Both the position numbers and the translations under genes were made by a program. The notes below the pieces were generated by a model. It saw only the letters and a list, made by a program, of their open reading frames with translations. It had not been told where the DNA came from and made no database searches. From Rhodospirillales bacterium (GTDB lineage Bacteria; Pseudomonadota; Alphaproteobacteria; Reyranellales; Reyranellaceae), in NCBI GenBank assembly GCA_013205335.1, contig JABMNB010000147.1, forward strand, positions 1 to 21,867: DNA of 21,867 nucleotides, given 5' to 3'. Below, in pieces: positions 7,988 to 14,651 of this stretch; position 1 is the first letter of the stretch; each line of letters starts with the position of its first letter.

Positions 7988-8980
7988 ATGCCTTTGCGCG
8001 CGCCCCTCAATCTCTTCTATGAAGAGCCCGATTCGGACCGATGGGCACCTTTCGACCGCTATCCGCGGCGTATGGTGCGCTGGGCGTTGCGTGGCCCCAA
8101 ACAGCCGGGCGGCACGATGCGCGTCTACCTCAACCTGTGCGCGGGTCTCGATCGTCTGAACGTGCCGTACCGGGTCAACGACTATGCTCACATCCGCGAG
8201 AATCCGCGGGAACTGGCCTGCGTCGTCGGCCAGCCGCATGTGCTTGCGAAGATTCCGCAGGAGACCCCGATCTTGTTCGGCACGTCGATCTACAATCACC
8301 CCAGCGACGATCCCGACCTGCTGCGCCGACGCAGGATTCGCCGCGTGCTGGTGCCGAGCCCGTGGGTCGAGCAGATGTTCTCGACCGTCTGGCCTGGCAA
8401 TATCAGCGTCTGGCCCTCCGGCATCGACACCGATCGCTGGTCTCCATCGAAACGTGCGAACAAGGATGTCGACGTCGTCGTCTACGACAAGGTCGTGCGC
8501 CATCGCAGTCGCTATATGCGCACCATCGTCGAACCGATGCTGGGCGAACTTCGCCGCCGGCGACTCAGCGTTCAGATGCTGCGCTACGGCTACTACCGCG
8601 AGGAGCGGCTGCACGATCTCAGCAGGCGCACGCGGGCCATGATCTACCTCAGCCATCACGAGACGCAGGGGCTGGCAGCGCAGCAGATGCTGGCGTCCGA
8701 CGTGCCGCTGTTTGCCTGGGATCAGGGCGGACTATGGAAAGACCCGAAATATGCGCCACGTCTCGTGCGCTTCGGGCCTGTGACCTCGGTGCCCTACTGG
8801 GACGAGCGGTGCGGCATGAGGTTCAAGGGCAGCGGCGATCTGCTGCCGTCGTTCGACAAATTCTGGTTCGGCGTGGAGGCGGGCCTTTATGCACCGCGCG
8901 AGATGATCGCGGAAAACCTCACACTCGAGAGCCAGGCGATGGCCTATCTGGCGCTGGTCGACAAGTACGGCACTAACTGA
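7988..8980 (+). CDS. Glycosyltransferase-like protein, GT-B C-terminal half recognisable
   Basis: A predicted 330-residue protein resembling GT4-like enzymes but divergent. Supporting features are a PGGTMRVYLNLCAGLDRL segment early on (acceptor-domain helix), VLVPSPWVEQMF followed by ISVWPSGIDTDRW (the domain linker that in GT4 reads NGID/SGVD, about residues 118-150), and IYLSHHETQGLAAQQMLASDVPLFAW in the donor domain. That last stretch aligns with EX7E, but the second glutamate reads as glutamine, so activity or mechanism may differ. The start ATG at 7988 has little ribosome-site signal. The stop overlaps the 3' end of the convergent acyltransferase gene by 8 bases. Confidence 0.8.
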   Translation: MPLRAPLNLFYEEPDSDRWAPFDRYPRRMVRWALRGPKQPGGTMRVYLNLCAGLDRLNVPYRVNDYAHIRENPRELACVVGQPHVLAKIPQETPILFGTSIYNHPSDDPDLLRRRRIRRVLVPSPWVEQMFSTVWPGNISVWPSGIDTDRWSPSKRANKDVDVVVYDKVVRHRSRYMRTIVEPMLGELRRRRLSVQMLRYGYYREERLHDLSRRTRAMIYLSHHETQGLAAQQMLASDVPLFAWDQGGLWKDPKYAPRLVRFGPVTSVPYWDERCGMRFKGSGDLLPSFDKFWFGVEAGLYAPREMIAENLTLESQAMAYLALVDKYGTN

Positions 8981-10100
8981 CCGGTGGCGCGCGGCGCTTT
9001 CCTTTCAGGAGGCGAAGCAGGGCGCGCGGCAGGCCGAGGTCCGCGACGTAGCGGCGCGTGACGTCGAACAGGCCGAAGGCCAAAGCCCTGACGCTCGCAT
9101 TGGCGTGGATGACAATGCGGTAGTTCACGTCGATCGTGTCGGTGTACCAGGTCTTGTACGTGCCGAGCGTGCGCATGAAATCGAACATCGTGCGCGACTT
9201 CGCGTAATGGTCGACAAGTGCCAGCAGGAGAACCGCGCCGACGCGGTCGTTTTGAAACGCCCGATCCCGTGCCGGCATGTAGTAGTAGGCTTTGCGCGCG
9301 TCGACGAAGCCGAAATGCCCCGCGGCGATCTTCCCGTCCGAAGTTACCGTGGAGAGATCGAGATGGCCCCGCATGCCTTCGCTCGCAACCAGTGCCTCGA
9401 AAAACCTGCCTTCGTTCGCCCGTCCAAGGGGACTGCCGGGCCAGGTCCGGACGTGGAGATCGCGGAAGGCCGGCCAGAGTGTGGCGAAGTCGCTGCATCC
9501 GACCTTTACCTCGAAGCCGCGGGCTTGGAGTGCCTCGAGCCGGCCGCGGATACGGCGCAGTCGCCCGGCGTCCTCGGTTGCGTGCCCGGGCCGCAGGTCG
9601 CGCACCGCCACGGCCGTTTCGATATGCGTGCGCACCGTCCAGTCATGGCGCGCCTGTGCTGCATTCATGATCTGGAACGTGGTCGGATCACGGCTGCAGA
9701 ATTGCTGAAGGTCGAGCACGTCCCAGCGGCCGGCGTGGCTGGCGAGGAAGTCGAGGAGGTCGGTGACGGCGCGGCCCCTGTGGACGCCCGCCCGAATGAG
9801 GAAATTCTGATAGTCGGCGAGCCCCGCGACGATCGTCTCGGCCACCGTGACGCGGACGCCTAGTCGTCGCGTGCGCCGGAGGCAAAGTGGCGCAACGGCG
9901 GCAATCCGGCCGCCGGGCGCGTCGCGTGCCACGACGATGAACAGCTCATCGCCTGCCCGGCAGTATCGGAAGAAAAGAAAGCTCCACTCCCATCGATAGA
10001 ATATCTCCGGATACGTCATGGCGTCGACGAGCTCGTTCCATTCCACCCGCAGGCGTTCGAACGATTCGACCGACGTTACGAGTTCGAGGGAAAGGGCCAT
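8973..10100 (-). CDS. CelD/BcsL-type GNAT acyltransferase (GNAT_6)
   Basis: A predicted 375-residue cytoplasmic acyltransferase of the CelD / BioF2-like family (PF13480), often found in cellulose and EPS clusters and thought to acylate polysaccharide or precursor sugars. The N-terminal segment (LVTSVESFERLRVEWNELVDAM, EIFYRWEWSFLFF) is characteristic of the family. The acetyltransferase fold spans roughly residues 150-320 and includes FRDLHVRTWPGSPLG, GKIAAGHFGFVDARKAYYYM and DRVGAVLLLALVDHYAKSRTMFDF. The stop (TAG, 8973-8975 on the opposite strand) overlaps the stop of the convergent glycosyltransferase. The ATG begins one base after the TGA of the methyltransferase, so these minus-strand genes form one unit. 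The acyl group and the sugar modified are unknown. Confidence 0.88.
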   Translation of the reverse strand: MALSLELVTSVESFERLRVEWNELVDAMTYPEIFYRWEWSFLFFRYCRAGDELFIVVARDAPGGRIAAVAPLCLRRTRRLGVRVTVAETIVAGLADYQNFLIRAGVHRGRAVTDLLDFLASHAGRWDVLDLQQFCSRDPTTFQIMNAAQARHDWTVRTHIETAVAVRDLRPGHATEDAGRLRRIRGRLEALQARGFEVKVGCSDFATLWPAFRDLHVRTWPGSPLGRANEGRFFEALVASEGMRGHLDLSTVTSDGKIAAGHFGFVDARKAYYYMPARDRAFQNDRVGAVLLLALVDHYAKSRTMFDFMRTLGTYKTWYTDTIDVNYRIVIHANASVRALAFGLFDVTRRYVADLGLPRALLRLLKGKRRAPPVS

Positions 10101-10101
10101 G

Positions 10102-10902
10102 TCAGGCGCATCCCGGCTTGCGCGCCATGTAGTAGATCCACGGATTGGGATCCTGCGGCAGCCGCGGGTCGTCGCCCGGCACGAAGTCGCGGCTCTCGTT
10201 GCCGGCGCAGACGATGTCGATCATGCCGAGTCGGCGGATCTCGGCCACGCCGATGTCAGGCCGAACATAGTAGAGCGCCGATGACCGGAAGGAATGGGTG
10301 CCGTCGTGGACGCGACCCGAGGCGAGCGGCAGGCGGTACCGCAGCAGGCCGTTCTTTGCCCAGAACACACTCGACCATTTGAACGAGCGCAGCGTCTCGC
10401 GCAGGCTGGGATGGATGCGGAACCGGAAGCGATCGATGATCGCGGGGAGATAGTTGGTGTTGTGACTGGAAAACACCATGACGCCGCCGGGCCGCAGGAC
10501 ACGGCGCATCTCGTTGAGCGCCATCAGACGTTCGCGTGCGTCGAGATGATCGATGCCGTTGTAGCTGAAGAGGACGAGGTCGTAGCTTTCGTCCCGCGCG
10601 AATTCGAGGTTGCGGGCGTCGGCCACGGTGAACTGGAAAGCGGGAAACGTCAGCTTGCAGCGCTCTATCATCGCGGCCGAATAGTCGACGCCGAGATAGG
10701 TTCTGGCGAGCTGTGCGAAGTAGCGCGTCGTCCGGCCGCCGCCGACGCCGATATCCAGCATGTCCATTGCGCCGAGTGACGAGCCGAACTGCGCCAGTAT
10801 CGTCTCTTCCGGCTTCTGGAGCCCATCGGGACGGGCATACAGCGCGACGATATCCGGCGATTCGTAGGTGGAACGGGTGAGATCGGAAGCAAAGCCGTTC
10901 AT
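10102..10902 (-). CDS. Class I SAM-dependent methyltransferase
   Basis: A predicted 266-residue methyltransferase. Motif I is MLDIGVGGGRTTRYF (DIGVGGG at about residues 50-56), followed by the acidic residue of motif II in YLGVDYSAAMI, the adenine-binding VADARNLEF, the post-motif LVLFSYNGIDHLDA and MRRVLRPGGVMVFSSHN. I chose the ATG at 10902 over starts 8 codons upstream because it overlaps the TGA of the preceding gene (ATGA) and has GGGGGA about 5 bases upstream. It lies between the PIG-L deacetylase and the acyltransferase, so O- or N-methylation of a sugar or polymer end is the natural guess. The sequence does not say which hydroxyl, or whether a small molecule is the substrate instead. 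Confidence 0.9.
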   Translation of the reverse strand: MNGFASDLTRSTYESPDIVALYARPDGLQKPEETILAQFGSSLGAMDMLDIGVGGGRTTRYFAQLARTYLGVDYSAAMIERCKLTFPAFQFTVADARNLEFARDESYDLVLFSYNGIDHLDARERLMALNEMRRVLRPGGVMVFSSHNTNYLPAIIDRFRFRIHPSLRETLRSFKWSSVFWAKNGLLRYRLPLASGRVHDGTHSFRSSALYYVRPDIGVAEIRRLGMIDIVCAGNESRDFVPGDDPRLPQDPNPWIYYMARKPGCA

Positions 10903-11942
10903 GCGTTCCCCCATTCGGCATCCCAATCGGTGATGGTGCCGATGCGGCCGATTGTGCCGGGTTGCACCGGCAGGATGCGGTCGACGAGGCGGGCCGGCAG
11001 GTGCTGACGCAGGGTCAGAACGAGGCGCAGATAGGACCGGTCGAAGTCGAACGGGTGGCGTCGGCGACGACTGCCGTCGCTCGCGATCAGCCGGTCGGGA
11101 TAGCTGCGTGTTGTGACCAGCGACGGAGCATTCTGGCTTACGAAGGCCGCCAGCATGCGCCGCTTGTCAACCAACTCCTGAGGAGCCAGCCGGATCTTCA
11201 GAATCGGGCGGCCATCGATGCCGTCCGGCGGCCCGTTGTAGGCGACCAGGCCAAACAGCCAGCGTGCAGTGAGCGCGAGGATGCGGTGCGGGGTGTTCAG
11301 GAGCGACACATACGGACTGTATTCCGGGGCCTCGAACACCGCGAACCGGTCGGCCGGCGTGACCAGCCGATCGATCAAGGCCGCCACCATATCGTGGTGG
11401 ACGTGGCCGCCCTCGAAGGCCGGCATGACGACCGCGGTGGGCTTGAATTCGTCGATGATGCCGCGCAGGACCGCGGCAGCCTTGCGCAGTTTCTCCGGAT
11501 CGCGGCTTTCGAGCGGCGGCATGAGATCGAAGAAGCGAAGATCGGCCTCGCCCAGGCCTGCGATGCTCCAGGCGGCGCGCGCTTCCGCCTCACGCCGCGC
11601 GGGCAATGCGGTTGTCTCATCGCGCGCCAGATAGACGACGCGGGTCGTGCCTCCCAGATGGCCGTTGCGCAGGCCCAGCCCGCCGGCGCAAATGACGCAA
11701 TCGTCCTCGTGAGGTGCCAGGATCAGCAGCCGGCCAGGCGTATCCCAGTCCGTCCAGCGCTCGATCATGTGGGTTCGCAGCAGAGCGAGAGAGGCGAAGG
11801 CCAGAAGCGTCGAATAGAAAAGTGCGAAGGGCAGGGCGATCCAGAATGCGCCGGGCAAGCGTGTCGCCAGCCATAAAAGGAGCGCCACGGCGGCAAGCAA
11901 TGCCACGACGATCGACGGCTGGAAGTCGATACGGAGCTTCAT
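10899..11942 (-). CDS. Membrane-anchored PIG-L family deacetylase
   Basis: A predicted 347-residue zinc-dependent N-deacetylase of the PIG-L/LmbE family, which removes acetyl groups from GlcNAc-type sugars. Two hydrophobic segments (about residues 10-29 and 31-54) precede the catalytic domain, so it is likely anchored in the inner membrane. Motif 1 is LAPHEDDCVICAGG (about 75-88). The metal/catalytic H, D and D of the usual HPDDE are kept, but P is E and the last E is C. Motif 2 is FEGGHVHHDMV (around residue 180), equivalent to the common EGGHPDHD. It is first in the minus-strand trio and is transcribed divergently from a GT4 gene across 71 bases. It would match a role in exposing an amine on the polymer or lipid-linked precursor, but the substrate is inferred from context only. 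Confidence 0.9.
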   Translation of the reverse strand: MKLRIDFQPSIVVALLAAVALLLWLATRLPGAFWIALPFALFYSTLLAFASLALLRTHMIERWTDWDTPGRLLILAPHEDDCVICAGGLGLRNGHLGGTTRVVYLARDETTALPARREAEARAAWSIAGLGEADLRFFDLMPPLESRDPEKLRKAAAVLRGIIDEFKPTAVVMPAFEGGHVHHDMVAALIDRLVTPADRFAVFEAPEYSPYVSLLNTPHRILALTARWLFGLVAYNGPPDGIDGRPILKIRLAPQELVDKRRMLAAFVSQNAPSLVTTRSYPDRLIASDGSRRRRHPFDFDRSYLRLVLTLRQHLPARLVDRILPVQPGTIGRIGTITDWDAEWGNA

Positions 11943-12013
11943 TCGATCGCGGAGCCCATTCCTGCAACACCTATGCTATCAATTGCCCCGGTACATCAAG
12001 CTTTTGCAAATCA
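11943..12013. promoter_or_regulatory. Divergent intergenic region between PIG-L deacetylase and GT4 genes
   Basis: These 71 bases separate the starts of two divergent genes, so promoters for both directions are expected here or overlapping the 5' coding ends. The stretch is more AT-rich than its surroundings (CTATGCTATCAATTG, AAGCTTTTGCAAATCA). I found no -35/-10 pair with good spacing on either strand and no clear operator palindrome. The call rests on gene geometry alone. Confidence 0.45.
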
Positions 12014-13210
12014 ATGGACGAGCCGTTGCGCCTTCTTCACGTCGTTCCGACCTATCTGCCGGCAGTGAGGTATGGCGGGCCGATCCGCTCGGTTCACGCG
12101 CTTTGCCGGGAACTCGCCGCAGCCGGCCATGCCGTCCAGGTCTTCACCACCAGCGTGGACGGCCCCGCCGACAGCGATGTGCCGCTCATGACGCCGGTCG
12201 ACGTCGAGGGGGTAAAGGTTACCTATTTCCCGAGCCGCGTGCTGCGCCGGCTCTACTGGTCGCCGCCGATGGGGCGTGCGCTCGCGGCATCGACCGCGGG
12301 GTTCGATGCCGTGCATCTCCATTCGGTATTCCTGTGGCCGATCCTCGCCGGCGCCCGCGCGGCGCGCGCCCGTGGCATTCCTTACGTAATCTCGCCGCGC
12401 GGCATGCTCGTGCCTGAGCTGATCCGGCGGAAAAGCCGCTGGGTGAAGGAAGCCTGGATCCGCCTGGTGGACCGCCCCAACCTCGAGGCGGCTGCCGCAA
12501 TTCATGCCACTTCGGCCATCGAGGCGCAGCACATCAGAAGCTTCGGCTGGCGCCTGCCGCCCATCGCCATGATCCCGCACGGTGTCGACGATCCGCCGCC
12601 GCCCTCGAAAGCAGCGCTGTCGGCCGACATAACCGCAGCCATTTCAGGCGGTCAGATGGTGCTGTCGTTCGGGCGGTTGAGCTGGGAAAAAGGGCTCGAT
12701 CGCGTGATCGCAGCCCTTGCCGAGGCCCCCTCGGTGCGCGTGGTCATGGCCGGCGACGACGCCGGCGGGCATGCTGATTTTCTGGCTTCGGAGGCGGCCC
12801 GCCTGGGCGTGAGCGACCGCGTGACGATCATCGCGCGTCACGTCTCCGGCGCGGACAAGGAGGCGCTTTTTGCCGCGGCGCGTCTCTTCGCGATGACGTC
12901 GCTGTCGGAGAATTTCGGCATCGCCGCCTTCGAAGCGATGCGGCGCGGAGTGCCGGTTCTGGCTACGCCCGACGTCGGCATGTCGGAGATTGTGCGCGAC
13001 ACGCAGGCGGGGCTGGTGGTCGAGCCGACCGCTTCTGCCATTGCCGCCGGCTTGCGGGCGATGTTTGACGACCCGGCGCTCTGCCGTCGGCAGGGCGGCG
13101 CGGGGCAGAGGCATGTCATCGATCACTATGGCTGGCCGGCCGTCGCCCGCCGGATGGCCGAACTCTATAGCTCGATCGCCAGCGCGGCGAAGCCGGGGGC
13201 GGCCGCGTGA
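12014..13210 (+). CDS. GT4-family glycosyltransferase
   Basis: A predicted 398-residue retaining glycosyltransferase. I chose the ATG at 12014 because the protein then begins MDEPLRLLHVVPTYLPAVRYGG, the standard GT4 first strand and glycine-rich loop. The frame stays open upstream, but that part overlaps the divergent promoter region and the opposite gene. Further signatures are YVISPRGMLVPELI (about residues 122-135), AMIPHGVDDPP at the domain linker, MVLSFGRLSWEKGLDRVIAAL, and EX7E as SENFGIAAFEAMRRGVPVLATPDVG. The ribosome site is weak. It ends TGA overlapping the next ATG (TGATG), so the two GT genes are a coupled pair. Confidence 0.92.
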   Translation: MDEPLRLLHVVPTYLPAVRYGGPIRSVHALCRELAAAGHAVQVFTTSVDGPADSDVPLMTPVDVEGVKVTYFPSRVLRRLYWSPPMGRALAASTAGFDAVHLHSVFLWPILAGARAARARGIPYVISPRGMLVPELIRRKSRWVKEAWIRLVDRPNLEAAAAIHATSAIEAQHIRSFGWRLPPIAMIPHGVDDPPPPSKAALSADITAAISGGQMVLSFGRLSWEKGLDRVIAALAEAPSVRVVMAGDDAGGHADFLASEAARLGVSDRVTIIARHVSGADKEALFAAARLFAMTSLSENFGIAAFEAMRRGVPVLATPDVGMSEIVRDTQAGLVVEPTASAIAAGLRAMFDDPALCRRQGGAGQRHVIDHYGWPAVARRMAELYSSIASAAKPGAAA

Positions 13211-14334
13211 TGGAGTTGCTGGAGCAAAGCCCGTTCGATCTGGCGAAGGAGCGCCGCATCGTCATCATCGCCGACTGGCTGCCGCCCGATTTCGGCGCCG
13301 TCGGGCAGTATATGCAGATGCGTGCCGAGACCCTGGCGGAGCAGGGCCACGAAGTTACTCTGGTCGGCCTGGCGGCAGGTGCCGGGTCGAAGGTGCATCG
13401 GACCTCAGGCAAGGGGACTCTGACGGAGATCCGGCTGTCGGCGCGCCCGGTCCCGCGGGGGTCATTGCTGGGCCGCATGCTGTGGACGATCGCCACGAAC
13501 CTGCGCCTGATTCTCGCGGCCTTCGGCCCGCTGCGGGCGGCCGACGGAATCCTGTTCACCGGTTCGCCGCCCTTCCTCATCCACTTGCTGGTGCCGCTAA
13601 GGCTGCTGTGGCGGGGGCGGCTCATCTACCGCATCACCGATTTCCATCCCGAGTGCCTGATCGCGGCGCGCGACAGGCCCTCTCTTGCCTTGGGCCTGCT
13701 GCTCGGATTGACGAACTTCTGGCGCCGCCGCGTCGACGGCTTCGAGGTGCTGGGCGAGGACCAGCGGCGGCGTCTGAGCGCGACCGGTATCCCCGCCGGG
13801 CGGATCGAGCTGGTGCGAGACGGCTCGCCCGTGACATTTGCACCCGACGGGCCGCTCGAGCCGCTGCCCGACGATCTCGCTGGAAAGTGCGTGCTGCTCT
13901 ATTCCGGCAACTACGGCATCGCCCACGAAGTAGAGACCGTGGTGCGGGGCTACGAACTCCATCACAGGGAGGGAAGCGGGCGTGTCCGGCTGTGGCTTAG
14001 TGCCACAGGTTCAGGTGCGGACGAGATCGCCGGACGCTTCGTGGCCGCCGGGCTGCCGTTCCATCGGTCCGCTCCCGTAGCTTTGGAAAAGTTGGCCAGC
14101 TTGCTCCGTGCGCCTTCAGCGCATCTTGTGACTCTACGCGATTCGTTCGTTGGCTACGTCATGCCGTCAAAGATCTATGCCTGCCTGGAATCGCAGAAAC
14201 CCGTGCTTTTCGTGGGCAGTGCCGATTCCGATATCGATCTTCTCGCCAGGTCGGCTCCCCCCGGGTATTGGCGCGTGTCGTGCGGAGACTTTCGCGGCTT
14301 CGCGGCGGCCCTCGAAGCGATGGCTGATCGATGA
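13210..14334 (+). CDS. GT4-family glycosyltransferase, WbuB-like
   Basis: A predicted 374-residue enzyme resembling the WbuB-type GT4 subgroup. Supporting segments are IVIIADWLPPDFGAVGQYMQM near the N-terminus, ILFTGSPPFLIHLLVPL (about 115-131), LIYRITDFHPECLIAARDRPS, VRDGSPVTF at the linker, VLLYSGNYGIAHEVETVVRGY and the donor-site stretch DSFVGYVMPSKIYACLESQKPVLFVG (about residues 310-335). Typical family members use SFxxyvmPSKxyxxlaxgkPvl here, and this one fits. A GTG one codon earlier (13207) is an alternative start. It is the last gene of the biosynthetic run: a non-coding gap of about 310 bases follows. Confidence 0.9.
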   Translation: MELLEQSPFDLAKERRIVIIADWLPPDFGAVGQYMQMRAETLAEQGHEVTLVGLAAGAGSKVHRTSGKGTLTEIRLSARPVPRGSLLGRMLWTIATNLRLILAAFGPLRAADGILFTGSPPFLIHLLVPLRLLWRGRLIYRITDFHPECLIAARDRPSLALGLLLGLTNFWRRRVDGFEVLGEDQRRRLSATGIPAGRIELVRDGSPVTFAPDGPLEPLPDDLAGKCVLLYSGNYGIAHEVETVVRGYELHHREGSGRVRLWLSATGSGADEIAGRFVAAGLPFHRSAPVALEKLASLLRAPSAHLVTLRDSFVGYVMPSKIYACLESQKPVLFVGSADSDIDLLARSAPPGYWRVSCGDFRGFAAALEAMADR

Positions 14335-14647
14335 GCTTCGGAACCCATTGAATCGATGTCCTTATTTGACCTCCGACGTCTCTGATTGCGGCGACACTGC
14401 AGCTTGTCCGCTAATTTTGCCACATTCGGACCTTATATTAGGGTCTGAAAGAGTTGATTGGGGCATGCGCACTGACCGTGTATATGGTACCTTTGCATAG
14501 GCTTGCCGGCGGGACATCACGTCAAAGCTGAAGTCCCTATCCGCTGGTGGTCTTGGCTTTTTGCATGAAGTTCGCTAGTATATTCATCGGCTTGGGTGGG
14601 ACCAAATCGAAAGTGTCGAGGTGGGCCAAGTGGGTGGCACCTCAAAA
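14335..14647. other. Intergenic region before the secretion operon
   Basis: About 313 bases separate the last GT gene from the next solid gene. The stretch is visibly more AT-rich than its neighbours. It holds an imperfect hairpin at 14511-14537 (GGGACATC / GAAGTCCC arms with one mismatch, 11-base loop, no T-tract) and two AT-rich -10-like hexamers (TATATT at 14434 and 14579), neither with a convincing -35. It also holds a 28-codon frame that ends by overlapping the next gene. A terminator for the GT pair and a promoter for the export genes probably lie here, but I could not fix either. Confidence 0.6.
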
Positions 14648-14651
14648 ATGA
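14565..14651 (+). CDS. Possible 28-codon leader ORF coupled to the GPLQ-repeat gene
   Basis: An ATG at 14565 opens a 28-codon frame beginning MKFASIFIGLGGTK and ending with TGA at 14649-14651, which overlaps the ATG at 14648 as ATGA. The peptide is basic and has a short hydrophobic start. A GGTGG lies 14 bases upstream of its ATG, too far for a good ribosome site. The coupling geometry is the only real support, and it may be chance. I do not recognise the peptide. Confidence 0.2.
   Translation: MKFASIFIGLGGTKSKVSRWAKWVAPQK

Noticed and set aside
11943..12013. Specific -35/-10 promoters in the divergent gap
   Set aside because: The best candidate on either strand (TTGATG to TAGCAT, minus strand) has a 15-base spacer and weak matches, so I report only the region.
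14434..14584. TATATT hexamers as -10 boxes before the GPLQ-repeat gene
   Set aside because: Neither has an acceptable -35 at 16-18 bases (the best is CTTTTT at 14557), and one falls inside the possible leader frame.
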